Positions 1-8,646 of a stretch of DNA of 23,787 bases are shown piece by piece. How positions within the stretch are numbered: position 1 is the stretch's first letter; every line of letters starts with the position of its first letter. Position numbers and translations under genes: made by a program. The DNA is taken from NCBI GenBank assembly GCA_030849805.1, contig JASANZ010001921.1, forward strand, positions 898-24,684, given 5' to 3'. Below the pieces are notes generated by a model. That model was not told where the DNA came from and made no database searches. It saw nothing but the letters and a program-made list of their open reading frames with translations. Source of the DNA: Sergeia podlipaevii (taxonomy: Eukaryota; Euglenozoa; Kinetoplastea; Trypanosomatida; Trypanosomatidae).

Positions 1-210
1 GGTGCGGTGGACATGCCTTCGTCCTCGTCAGGCAGCGGGGTGCCCATATCGCGCTCAAACTCCTCCTTAACGTCAGCGGGTGCTGGCTCCTCAGGCCTCT
101 CGACCGGTGCGGTGGTCATGTCCTCCTCCTCGTCAGGCAGCGGGGTGCCGATGTCGCGCTCGGACTCCTCCTTAACGTCAGCGGATGCTGGCTCCTCAGG
201 CCTCTCGACC
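1..210 (-). repeat. 105-bp in-frame tandem repeat (35 residues)
   Basis: Bases 1-105 and 106-210 are two head-to-tail copies that differ at about nine positions. The first part of a third copy starts at 211 and a diverged copy of the same part starts near 400, 189 bp further on. All spacings are multiples of three, so the units add 35 or 63 residues without shifting the frame. The encoded unit carries the motif GTPLPDE followed by a Val-Glu-Arg-Pro-Glu-Glu segment. The array touches the window edge and may continue. Confidence 0.9.
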
Positions 211-3200
211 GGTGCGGTGGACATGCCCTCGTCCTCGTCAGGCAGCGGGGTGCCCATGTCGCGCTCAGGGTGTTTATCGATACTGAACTCAGGTTGGCCT
301 TCTTCTGCAGACTCGACGCCAGTTGTGGCCCTGTGCTGCTCAATAGGGACGTGTGGCACACTCTGAACATCCGCTGGTTCCTCACGGGGTTCCTCGACCA
401 GTGCGGTGGACATGCCCTCGTCCTCGTCAGGCAGCGGGGTGCCCATGTTGCGCTCACTGTGTTTATCTTTTTCGACAGAAGGTTGTGCTTCGATTCGTTC
501 GACTGTCTTTGAGCTGGAGGCGTGCTGTTGTAATGGCATTGTATGAGTACGGGTAGCTATGGGGTCTATGGAGGGTAAAGCGGAGCTGGTTGCGGAGTAT
601 GTTTGATCTGGAATTGGCTGCGTGTGGCGTGGCGGACTGTTGTCTTGGATGGAGGGTGTGAGAGCCTCAGCATTCTCTTCGTCCTCGTCGGTATGTGGTG
701 GTGCTTCACTGTCCGCTTCGTGGACCTCGTCTGGGTGGTGCTTGGTGTGCCTGGCAGGACGGATTGCTGCTGTTGCTGGAATAATGGGGTTCTCCTCGTC
801 TTCCTCGTCATCGTCTTGTGAGGCTTCAGTACCAACTTCTTGAGGAGGTTCGACCATATGTTGCGTTGCACGCTTCACTTCTGGCCTGCTGACAAATGGG
901 ATCAAGGGTTGCTCTTCATCCTCGTCTGAAGTGGTGAGAGCGCTTCCGCTATCGCTGGCACTGTGTTCATCCTTTTCGGTGGAGCTCGGTGCGGTGGCCC
1001 TATTGCCTCCATCGCGAATCGTGAAGACAGGTAGTGGTCGCTCACTGGACCCCTCGGTGCCAGAGCCGTAGTCGCCATCGCTGCTTCCAGTTTCGCAGGC
1101 CTGCTGTGTTTCGTGCGGCTTTGCTTCTCCAATAATCCTTTTACCGCCATCACGAGCAAAATACGGCGTGAGGGGCCGCTCGCCCTCCTCGTCATCATCG
1201 ATACTGCTGCCTTCATCAACGGCTTCCTGCATGGATGCAGCTGGTGCTCTGCTAGCATGCCTGGGTACTCCATGACGGACCGTCCTGCCTGCCGTAAAAC
1301 ATGAGAGCTCCTCTTCGCTGTTGCTGCTACTAGCACTGCGACTAGCAATAGTAATGGGGTCCACAGATGCGGTAGGGGCGATGTGACGATTGCCTAGACG
1401 ATTCCCCAGCTGTGGAATCAGGTGTGTTTCATCGTCCTCCGGTTCCGACACGGCATCCTTGGAATCCGCGGTTGTGTAGTCCATTGTTTTCTTGTGAGCG
1501 GCCCGGCGCTCTGTCTTGCTAACTGCAATATGGGAATCAAGAGCCTCTTCCGATTCTTCCTCCTCTTCCTCAACAGCATCACGAGAGTCCCTAGCCTCGT
1601 AATCCTTTGGCTTTGTGTGGCCGGACTTGTAAATATGCTGTCTCTGTCCATATGTGGGGTTGAGGGGGTCATCGTCAGAGTACCCGCTTGTCTCCTCATC
1701 CGTCTCCAGAGGCAGCGGCAGGGGAGCCTCTTGCAAAGGTCGCCGGTGCTGCTTGGCGATGGCCACTTGCTGCTCTCTATCTGCTCTAATTTTCTTCACC
1801 AGGTCTACTGTCGCCGGATCCAACTCAACTGGAGTCTCCGGAGCACCATCGTGCGCGAGGTAGGGAGTCTCCCCGCGTTCCGACGGCCGGCCCATGGCAG
1901 GCTTACATGGCCTACTGTATACCGGAATCAGCGCCTTTTCTTTACTTTCTGCGTCTTCATCCTCCATTGAAGAACCCACTTTAACTGCCTCCAAGTTCTT
2001 CGACTGGTGTACTGAGCCTGTCTCACGAAGGCCATGGCAATCACCAATGAAGGGCGAGAGTCCCTCTTCCTCTTCCTCTTCCTCTGGGAGAGTATCGCGA
2101 GACTCACGCGCCTCGTAGTCGGCTGGCTTCACATGACCAGTCTTGTACAGGTCCTGATGGCCACCCACTTTAGCCTGCAGCGGTTCCTCCTCTTCACTTT
2201 CTTCACTAAAAGCGGGGGGGCTTGCAACCAGCGCTTCTGGGTCGTTGGATTCGACTTTACCAACCCGGTACAGCTCCACACGATTCCCAATACTGCCCTC
2301 CAGAGGCACGTCTTCTTCCTCCTCCTCCTGCGACGCGGCAGAGTGGCGAGCCTGGCGGTCCTGCGACGGGATGCCGCCGACCTCGCGGTTCTCACTGCGG
2401 CCGCCGAGGTGTGGGTCGAGGGGTGACTCTTCCTCGTCTTGCTCTGCATCAGCAGAATCTCGAGCCTGGTAAGAATGATACTTCACGTCTCCAGCCTTGT
2501 AGAGGGCTGCACGATCACCGATCGCAGCATCAAGAGGTTCCTCATCACTGTCCTCTTCCACGCTACTTACGGGGACATCATCAATAATGGGTTCTGCCTC
2601 AAGAACACCGCGCGGTTCTGCAGGCAGTGGCGCAACTCTGTTTGTAAAGGAAGTTGTTGCTCCTACTGGACGGCCACGCAGCAGCTGCTGCCTATCATGT
2701 TCCAGGGCTCTCCTTTCAAGTGATTGTGTGTAGGGTGATGGCTGCTCACTATGTAGATCTTCCTCTGCAGAGCGGCCCGCTGAATGGCCACTCATCGCCG
2801 GTTCTCCCGCCCCCACCGCACCGGATGTGGCAGCCGTCGCAGCTTCTGCGAGAAGCTCAATTCTATCTGCAGGGCTGCACTGAGCCTCGTAGAAACTATC
2901 AAACTGGGCCTCGTCTTCAGCTGCAATAGCAAGTGTGCCGTTGTTCTGTCCCAGGATGCCACGAGGTGTGGCTCCATGGGGAAGAGTGTTGGTCATACCT
3001 GCATCCACAGCCCCACCACCGCCTCCCTCCGCATCGGAAGCATCGTCATCTTCTTCAAAAGGGTCATTGCGTGATGTTGGGACGCTGAGCTCTCCGTCCA
3101 CAAAGCCGCGGTATTCAGCTTCACGTTGCTGCTCTTGTCGCAGAAGCTCCGCCTCTTCTTTGGCTTCCTCTTCATCAATTCGCTTGAACTCATCCTGAAG

Positions 3201-3665
3201 AAGTTCGTCCTCCTCCTCTACCATTTCGTCGTAGATGTCTTCCATGCCGCTGAACGAGTCCCGTGCGAGCCGATTGCGCTCATGGTTTTCGTCCTCAAGA
3301 AGTCGCTGAAACTTCTCACGTGTTTTCGCAATGGGCACCGCGTTTAAACGCGAGTGTGGGCTGTCATTGTCGTTAAAGCTATCATTGGCATTCTCACCAT
3401 CACCCTGGAGGCCCGACACGCACGTGAAAGGTGGCACGGGTGTGCGGATGCCAAGGTTGAGATTCGCACCACTGTTAGCGTTGACCCTCTGGTTGCGGCT
3501 GAGTGGCGTGGATTGTGGTGTCGCGAGACTGTCCTGGTGGTGCTCCCCGCTACCGCTGCTGCGCGGAGTGTCCTCACTAGATAGTGCTCGACGTGAATGA
3601 TGGTGCCCCTCGTCCTGGGAGGAAGCCTCAGAACTGCTGAAGCGAACAATATCTAAACTCTCCAT
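1..3665 (-). CDS. Very large acidic modular-repeat protein, 3' end outside window
   Basis: An unbroken reading frame of 1221 codons runs from an ATG at 3663-3665 to the left edge with no stop, so the C-terminus is missing. The start is firm because an in-frame TAA (3666-3668) directly precedes this ATG. The protein is strongly acidic and looks mostly disordered. In order: a Ser-rich N-terminus (1-60); a charged Glu-rich probable coiled coil (about 110-185); a Gly run near 210; about 13 imperfect 38-50 residue modules (about 377-1040), each opening with a Pro-Leu/Ile motif and closing with a Glu/Asp block; then four copies of a GTPLPDE-D/E-E motif at about 1074, 1137, 1172 and 1207. The best modules contain LYKTGHVK or IYKSGHTK followed by DYEAR-D/E-SRD. 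No enzymatic domain, signal peptide or membrane segment is visible. A scaffold or cytoskeletal role is possible but is inference only. Confidence 0.88.
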   Translation of the reverse strand, partial: MESLDIVRFSSSEASSQDEGHHHSRRALSSEDTPRSSGSGEHHQDSLATPQSTPLSRNQRVNANSGANLNLGIRTPVPPFTCVSGLQGDGENANDSFNDNDSPHSRLNAVPIAKTREKFQRLLEDENHERNRLARDSFSGMEDIYDEMVEEEDELLQDEFKRIDEEEAKEEAELLRQEQQREAEYRGFVDGELSVPTSRNDPFEEDDDASDAEGGGGGAVDAGMTNTLPHGATPRGILGQNNGTLAIAAEDEAQFDSFYEAQCSPADRIELLAEAATAATSGAVGAGEPAMSGHSAGRSAEEDLHSEQPSPYTQSLERRALEHDRQQLLRGRPVGATTSFTNRVAPLPAEPRGVLEAEPIIDDVPVSSVEEDSDEEPLDAAIGDRAALYKAGDVKYHSYQARDSADAEQDEEESPLDPHLGGRSENREVGGIPSQDRQARHSAASQEEEEEDVPLEGSIGNRVELYRVGKVESNDPEALVASPPAFSEESEEEEPLQAKVGGHQDLYKTGHVKPADYEARESRDTLPEEEEEEEGLSPFIGDCHGLRETGSVHQSKNLEAVKVGSSMEDEDAESKEKALIPVYSRPCKPAMGRPSERGETPYLAHDGAPETPVELDPATVDLVKKIRADREQQVAIAKQHRRPLQEAPLPLPLETDEETSGYSDDDPLNPTYGQRQHIYKSGHTKPKDYEARDSRDAVEEEEEESEEALDSHIAVSKTERRAAHKKTMDYTTADSKDAVSEPEDDETHLIPQLGNRLGNRHIAPTASVDPITIASRSASSSNSEEELSCFTAGRTVRHGVPRHASRAPAASMQEAVDEGSSIDDDEEGERPLTPYFARDGGKRIIGEAKPHETQQACETGSSDGDYGSGTEGSSERPLPVFTIRDGGNRATAPSSTEKDEHSASDSGSALTTSDEDEEQPLIPFVSRPEVKRATQHMVEPPQEVGTEASQDDDEEDEENPIIPATAAIRPARHTKHHPDEVHEADSEAPPHTDEDEENAEALTPSIQDNSPPRHTQPIPDQTYSATSSALPSIDPIATRTHTMPLQQHASSSKTVERIEAQPSVEKDKHSERNMGTPLPDEDEGMSTALVEEPREEPADVQSVPHVPIEQHRATTGVESAEEGQPEFSIDKHPERDMGTPLPDEDEGMSTAPVERPEEPASADVKEESERDIGTPLPDEEEDMTTAPVERPEEPAPADVKEEFERDMGTPLPDEDEGMSTA
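630..2540 (-). repeat. Diverged ~40-residue acidic/PL repeat modules within the large protein
   Basis: Reading the minus-strand frame, about 13 modules follow one another between residues 377 and 1040. Each begins with a short hydrophobic motif such as PLDAAIGDR, PLEGSIGNR, PLQAKVGGH, PLNPTYGQR, LIPQLGNR, PLTPYF or PLIPFV. Each then has a basic or neutral middle and ends in a run of 4-8 acidic residues that leads into the next module. The two best-matched copies (nt about 2165-2050 and 1670-1555) are not adjacent. Divergence at DNA level indicates old duplications, unlike the recent 105-bp array at the left edge. Confidence 0.75.
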
Positions 3666-3722
3666 TTATTGTTATACAATGATGATAATAATAATAGTGA
3701 TGATAAAAAACTCTTTTTTCTT

Positions 3723-3750
3723 GTGGGAAACGGTTCCCTACCTTTCCCAC
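3723..3750. other. Inverted repeat with two mutually exclusive hairpins
   Basis: GTGGGAAA (3723-3730) and TTTCCCAC (3743-3750) are perfect 8-bp arms around a 12-base loop. Inside the same segment GGGAA (3725-3729) can instead pair with TTCCC (3734-3738). The element lies 58 bases upstream of the large gene's ATG and would be in its 5' leader if the splice site is upstream. A regulatory role is inference. Confidence 0.5.
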
Positions 3751-4324
3751 TCCCTTCTATTTTTGTATATTCTTTTTTTTTTTTGCTGATATATTAATAT
3801 ATATATCTATATATCTATATATAAGAGCACTAAAAACCGCCACGTATATATGCACACACACCCACCCAAATAAACGCGATCCTTTTTCTCTCTCTTCTAT
3901 TTTTTCTTCCTTCAGGTATTGACCAAACAATACACACGCGCTCTCTTATCTTTTACCAAGGCAAATAAAAGATTGTCTATCCCCACTGCCGCAGCAACAA
4001 CAACAACAACTTTTTTTTTTTCAGATAAAATGACAAATTTCAGCACGCACAAGAAAAAAAAAAAGCAAAATATTCACAAACGCACACACACTCTTAAAAA
4101 ATAATAATAATAAAACAACACTTCTTTTGGTTTTTTTTTTGTTGTTGTCCCTCCCCTTTTCTCTAGGGATGACGATTGTAACGACAATAATAAAGAATAA
4201 GTGTGTGTGTGTGTGTGAAGCACACAAAAAAGAAAATCAGACGCTTCCTGATTGTTTTACCAGTTTTGCTGCAACAATCAAAAAATTGCGACCCTTCGTG
4301 AGTTTTCTTCGTCTGCTTACAAAA

Positions 4325-4342
4325 CTGAAAGAAAAAAAAAAC
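4325..4342 (-). promoter_or_regulatory. Candidate trans-splice acceptor for the large acidic gene
   Basis: On the minus strand a run of ten T followed by CTTTCAG ends at AG 4325-4326. This would give a leader of about 660 nt before the ATG at 3665. A later option is the AG at 4010-4011, after another T-rich tract. The region directly upstream of the ATG is purine-rich on the sense strand, so a close acceptor is less likely. Confidence 0.35.
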
Positions 4343-4381
4343 AGTATATTTGATTTACAACTATTCTTCCTATAGTCGCAA

Positions 4382-4404
4382 ATATATATATATATATATA
4401 TATA
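4382..4404. repeat. TA dinucleotide repeat
   Basis: An uninterrupted alternating AT/TA tract of about 23 bases in the large spacer. Such tracts melt easily and vary in length between strains. Confidence 0.9.
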
Positions 4405-5414
4405 GAATGAAGTCTAATCGATGAATTTTATTTTTATCTTTTTCCCCCTCTTTTGAACTTCGTCTTCTTTGTTTTGTCAATCAACTGCGTGCACTTAGGC
4501 GACAACAAAAGCCGTGCGGTAAAACAATATATATATATTCACACACAACAACAGGTTCTCTCTTTCAAACAGACGCTCACACACACAAAAAAAGAGAAGC
4601 GCAGAAGAGAAGTATATATATTTTAAAGGACACTCTAGGCCACAAAAAGGGGGTAAAATAAAAATCTCAATCAAATAATAGTAAAACTGAAACTAGAGAA
4701 ACAAAAAAAGAAAAAGAAAACTAGTTTTTGAAGGTAATAAGCCAACGGTGAGCACGTAAAACAAATATATACGCAGGGTAGTATGCTAAAACGTACTCAA
4801 GTCGTGAAAGAGATAGCAGATCGTGTGTACGCGCTATTAAAAGAAAAAAAGAGTAGTAACAATACAAATAAACAGTAATAAACTTAGTGCTTTGCCTCCC
4901 TCCCTCTCTCTCTATTTCTTGTTCACTTTCTTCTTCTTATTATTATTCTCCCTTTAGATATGCACACTATTTATAAGGCAGTGGCGGTTATTCACTCTGT
5001 GGACGGGTACCTCAATCTACTTTATATACACACAAAAAACAAAAAAAAAAAAGGCTTGAGCGCTCTACACAACTTTTCCTTCCTATACACAAGCTGAGCA
5101 CCAAAGAGGGGAGAAGAACTTAGTATATATATGCACAATAAGAAGAAAAAAGATTTACTTCGAGTTCTCGTATTAATCCTTCGCAATTTGCTTGGTAACC
5201 TATACACACTTTCGCTTAAAAAATAGCCCTTTATCTGCTTTTCTTTTTTAAGCCTTGGCAAAAATGAAAGTAAAAAGAAGCAATCACAAGTAACGAAAAT
5301 GCCAAAAAGACACAAACAATAATAATATTTTAGCGTATATTTCACCGCAAACTAAGAAGAAAACAACAACAACAACAACGCTGTGTGGTGTGCAACAAAG
5401 GCACTAAAGAAAGA

Positions 5415-5439
5415 AATAATAATAATAATAATAATAATG
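5415..5439. repeat. AAT trinucleotide repeat
   Basis: About eight consecutive AAT units on the plus strand, within the gene-free spacer. Similar AAT tracts occur at 11848-11874, 12215-12230, 14632-14651 and 14980-15003. Confidence 0.9.
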
Positions 5440-6237
5440 ATGATAATAAATACTAGAGAATATGTATGTATAATTCAGTACTGCAAACTTGCACAGAAAA
5501 AAATAAATTTCTTTTCTTTTCTTTTCTCTTCACTTCTTTTTTCTTTTTTATTCTCTCTCAGTTCTTGAGTTTTCTTCTCCTGTCTTTTTTTCGCTTTGCT
5601 ATTCAAAGCGCGCTATGTACAAAAAGAAAAGAAAAAAAAAAGGGAGAAAATATATGAAAGAAAAGATAAAGCTCTGTTGTAAGTCCTCTTTATTTTATAT
5701 ATTCACACAAAGAGGGTGAAGAAGAAATATAAACGCACAGAAAAAAAACAGTTCTCCTTGTAACGGATTTTCCACAGTTCTCTCTCCCTTTTCTTTTTTT
5801 AAAAAAAGAAAGAAAAAGAAACCTTGTTTGATCAAAAAAAAAAAAAAGAAGTAGAGGATGCGTATGCACACTGGTGTACTATGTATTATGTGTAAGAAAA
5901 AGTGTTTGAGGGCACGTGTAGGTTGCACTCAATATAGTTTCACTTCTCTCGTATCTTACTTTCCCTTCTTCTTGACAACACTTGTGTAAAAGAAAAAAAA
6001 GAAAATAAATAGAAAATACCACACACGAACTGTGCGCGCTATTGTCACCCTTAAAAACGAATGTTTGACAGCAGTAAAGCGCGCCTTGAGTTCGTATGTT
6101 TACTGCGTTCTAAGAAAAAAAAAAAAGAAAAGTCCTTCTTTGTCTTCCTATATATCCTTTTGCTTTCCTCTTCTCTCTTCCTCTATTGAAGAAAGGTATA
6201 AAAGGAGCAGAAGGTATAAATGGGCAAATAAACGGAA

Positions 6238-6262
6238 AACAACAACAACAACAACAACAACA
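6238..6262. repeat. AAC trinucleotide repeat
   Basis: About eight AAC units on the plus strand, read as GTT in the sense RNA. It lies in the predicted 3' UTR of the 267-aa gene. Confidence 0.9.
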
Positions 6263-6845
6263 ATAAAACGCGAATATAATAAACGTGTCGAGCACTTAGC
6301 CTACCTTTCTTTTCCCATAAAATAATAGTAAATTGTAATAACGAAGCTTATAATATCGTTCTAAGTGATCTATAGGCAAGCGGATCTGGGGGGTGCTATC
6401 AAAAGGAAAAAAAAAACAGCTTAAATATCAAAGTACACATTTTGAAAGAGAGAGAAAGAATGAGAAAAGAAAAGGACAGCAAAGTATATAGATCATAAAC
6501 ATATAATGGGGGTGGGGTGATGCAAATGTAAGTAATAAAGAGGAGGAGGGGCATGCAAAGGAACACAACCACAACTCCTAAAATGTGGTGATGGGGACGA
6601 GAGAATGTGAAGAGAGGCAGCTACAGAAAGAAAGAAAAAAAGCTGCTGCCGTTTCCCTCCCTCCCCCAATTTCCCACACGCTTTTATTCCATTCCTTGTT
6701 TTGCTCACTATATAGAGCAAAAAACAACAATATATACACACATAGCTAAGCAGATTGATTGATCCGGGTTTTTATTTTTTTAAAATGTTTATTTGATATT
6801 AATTCCAAGCAAGAAGCACAATCGTAATGAGGGGGTGAACACAGC

Positions 6846-7649
6846 TTACAGTACTCCACAGCTGAATCCAAGCGGCACATGCCCAGAGTCATCTCCAGAT
6901 TCTTTCGATAGTTCGACCGGCACACAAAACAACTTCCGCGAAGACGTCTCCACTTGCATTTCTACCGACCACAAGAGCCCTTCACTTCCCGAAGGCCCTC
7001 CCCCCTCCGCACGCGGCAGCAGGCATGCACGGATAGGAATCTCGTCAGCCCCATTGGCGCTACGGTTCATGTTGTACACCGCGCCTTCAGCACTGACGCT
7101 CGCTGGGCTGCAGTCGAATCTGCCGTTGCTGCTGCCACCTCCATTGCTCCTGGCTGTGGCCTCCACATACGTCTTTATTGGCGCATCTGAAAATCCTTTG
7201 AGGTCGGTCACAGGTGGCATGAGAGAAGGAGGCAAAAGAAAACAGGGGTAGGGGATGTCTTGCTGTCCCACACTGGACGTTGTCGCCGCTGCCGCCATGC
7301 TCACACTGATACTCCCGAAATCAGCACCCACCCCTCCGACCGAAGAGCGTCCTCCAGGCTGCTGCTGATGCTGCTGCTGCTGCTGTTGTTGCTGCTGCCG
7401 CTCGAGAGCTTCTGGTTTCATCATATGTTCAATAAGTCCTACGCTGTGGTTGCTTGAAGGACTGCCGCTGCTCGTAGTAGTACTAGTACTAGTAGTAATA
7501 GTAGTGTTGTGAAGGCGTGCAAAGAGATGGTAGAGAGCCACCAGCTGCTCACCTTGCCCATCTGCCAGCGCTGCTGCCCCGCCACTCGTGGTGGAAGCCG
7601 CTGCCGTAGCCTTGCTGACACGTAGGCCATCGATCGTGTACAACTCCAT
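6846..7649 (-). CDS. Hypothetical protein with polyglutamine run, 267 aa
   Basis: I do not recognise this family. The first in-frame ATG is at 7647-7649 and begins MELYTIDG; the open frame continues upstream only through a CA/GT microsatellite that gives Cys-Val repeats and has no ATG. The N-terminal part (about 1-20 and 33-50) and a C-terminal part with DIPYPCFLLPP and a final SRKLFCVPVEL segment look like structured protein. Between them are a Ser/Thr-rich stretch and a run of nine Gln, one His and three Gln encoded by CAG/CAA codons. No signal peptide or membrane segment is evident. Codon-biased GC-rich sequence against AT-rich flanks supports it being a gene. The 3.2 kb spacer lies downstream. 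Confidence 0.72.
   Translation of the reverse strand: MELYTIDGLRVSKATAAASTTSGGAAALADGQGEQLVALYHLFARLHNTTITTSTSTTTSSGSPSSNHSVGLIEHMMKPEALERQQQQQQQQQHQQQPGGRSSVGGVGADFGSISVSMAAAATTSSVGQQDIPYPCFLLPPSLMPPVTDLKGFSDAPIKTYVEATARSNGGGSSNGRFDCSPASVSAEGAVYNMNRSANGADEIPIRACLLPRAEGGGPSGSEGLLWSVEMQVETSSRKLFCVPVELSKESGDDSGHVPLGFSCGVL
7363..7397 (-). repeat. CAG/CAA repeat coding for polyglutamine
   Basis: A tract of CTG, ATG and TTG triplets on the plus strand, read as CAG, CAT and CAA on the sense strand, encodes Gln interrupted by one His in the 267-aa protein. Likely length-variable between strains. Confidence 0.85.
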
Positions 7650-8256
7650 TGCTGCCTGAAATTGGTATAAAGTCAAGACACACACACACACACACAATAA
7701 AAATATTCTCAAATTGCTAAGATTTTTAGATTGTCTATTTCCTCCGCTACTTCCTATTTTTTTTTTTTTTTAAAGTGTTGATTTATATATATTATCTGTG
7801 TAACCAGCTCTCCGCTCCACCGCAAACAATGAATCAAAGAAGAGAGACTGCAACAAACTTTTTCTTTTTTCTTTTTTTTTAAATATGGATATAGGTACAG
7901 AGAGGGAAAGAATGAAAAAAAAAAAGTACAAACAAACATAGGACTCTAGATAAAGCCGCAGTTTGATCTCTTTAAGCCATAAACATTAGATGTATGTGTG
8001 CGTACAGCCTTGCATGCAAGCAAACATAATATATGCATCGTGTAAGGTGTTTTTTTTTTGTGCCCTCCGCATGAAAGACAGAGTGCCCTTCTTCACCAGG
8101 CAGATAAAACAAAGTGAAAACACACCCACTCTTTCTCTGTCTCTCTTCTCACTTCCTCCCTTCCCTTCTTTTGTGGTTTCCAGCAAGCTCCACCTTTGCT
8201 GCTGCGACTGCCTGCTGCGGGACGTACCCTCAACAACCAACCAGCCACACGCAGCT
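7650..8256. other. Intergenic region with CA repeat and T runs
   Basis: No gene is supported. It holds a CA repeat (7678-7696; GU in the sense RNA), a 15-base T run (7757-7771) and, on the minus strand, a polypyrimidine tract at 7901-7925. Candidate acceptors for the 267-aa gene are AG 7871-7872, downstream of that tract, and AG 7656-7657, only six bases before the ATG. The right part is the 3' UTR of the 129-aa gene. Confidence 0.6.
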
Positions 8257-8646
8257 TTAGTCCAGCTTCTCGCGATACTGCATCTGAATGTCACTCTGGA
8301 AGGATTTTCGGTTTTGCTCGCGCCGCCTCGCCTCCGCCGCTTTAGTTCTCCCAATTGTAAAGGGCCCTATGAGTTCTCTAATAATGAAGAAGGCTACCAT
8401 GTGGAACCCCGCAACCGGTGCGATGGATTCGCGAAACTGGCGAGTACCTACTACAGCGATCATAAAAAATAGAGTAGCAAAAAAGCCGAAGAGAATGCCA
8501 GGAGCGTTTTTGGCTACCTTCATGATGGGCTGAATGTACTTCATCATCTGCCCAATATCAGCCCCAGCTGGGAAACCAGGCATGTCCGCAGGCTGCTGCT
8601 GCTGCTGTGGCGCTGCTGCTGACCCAGTTCTTCTCGCACTCATCAT
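8257..8646 (-). CDS. Small membrane protein with two transmembrane segments, 129 aa
   Basis: The frame begins with two consecutive ATG codons (8641-8646) and ends in TAA. An N-terminal region with a five-Gln run and Pro/Gly/Ala-rich sequence (1-28) is followed by two hydrophobic segments, about residues 50-66 (GILFGFFATLFFMIAVVG) and 76-92 (ending in FFIIRELIG), joined by a short polar loop. The C-terminal 35 residues are strongly basic and charged, likely cytosolic or matrix-facing and helical. No cleavable signal peptide is visible. The hairpin topology and size resemble small ER or mitochondrial membrane subunits, but no specific family is recognised. A minus-strand pyrimidine stretch ending in CAG (8651-8652) sits just upstream and supports this start. 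Confidence 0.8.
   Translation of the reverse strand: MMSARRTGSAAAPQQQQQPADMPGFPAGADIGQMMKYIQPIMKVAKNAPGILFGFFATLFFMIAVVGTRQFRESIAPVAGFHMVAFFIIRELIGPFTIGRTKAAEARRREQNRKSFQSDIQMQYREKLD

Larger units (their letters stand above)
3666..6845. other. 3.2 kb gene-free, AT-rich microsatellite spacer
   Basis: No convincing coding region occurs on either strand; the short open frames are low-complexity Phe/Lys/Thr runs created by homopolymers. Visible simple repeats include ATG/ATA triplets near 3676-3705, an alternating TA-rich stretch 3787-3823, GT at 4201-4217, TA at 4382-4404, AAC at 5362-5379 and 6238-6262, AAT at 5415-5439, and A or T runs throughout. It should hold the 3' UTR of the 267-aa gene and the 5' leader of the large acidic gene. 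A polypyrimidine tract with CAG on the minus strand (4325-4342) is the best trans-splice site I can see for the large gene. No tRNA-like or rRNA-like sequence was noticed. Confidence 0.7.

Noticed and set aside
1422..1970. 182-codon open frame on the plus strand
   Set aside because: It lies fully antisense to the large acidic gene, is short, and has no splice signal or recognisable domain.
5022..5345. 107-codon minus-strand frame in the large spacer
   Set aside because: Phe- and Leu-rich low complexity arising from A runs, with no family resemblance.
3666..6845. tRNA, snoRNA or spliced-leader RNA gene in the spacer
   Set aside because: No tRNA B-box-like sequence or spliced-leader core was seen; ATGATG-like matches occur within triplet repeats and lack a paired D box.
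6793..7251. 152-codon plus-strand frame
   Set aside because: It overlaps the 267-aa gene in antisense and reads as a shadow of its biased codons.
7650..7712. Hydrophobic Cys-Val extension of the 267-aa protein resembling a signal peptide
   Set aside because: It is a translated GT microsatellite and has no ATG start.
7990..8472. 160-codon plus-strand frame
   Set aside because: Its right half is antisense to the 129-aa membrane protein and its left half is low-complexity spacer.
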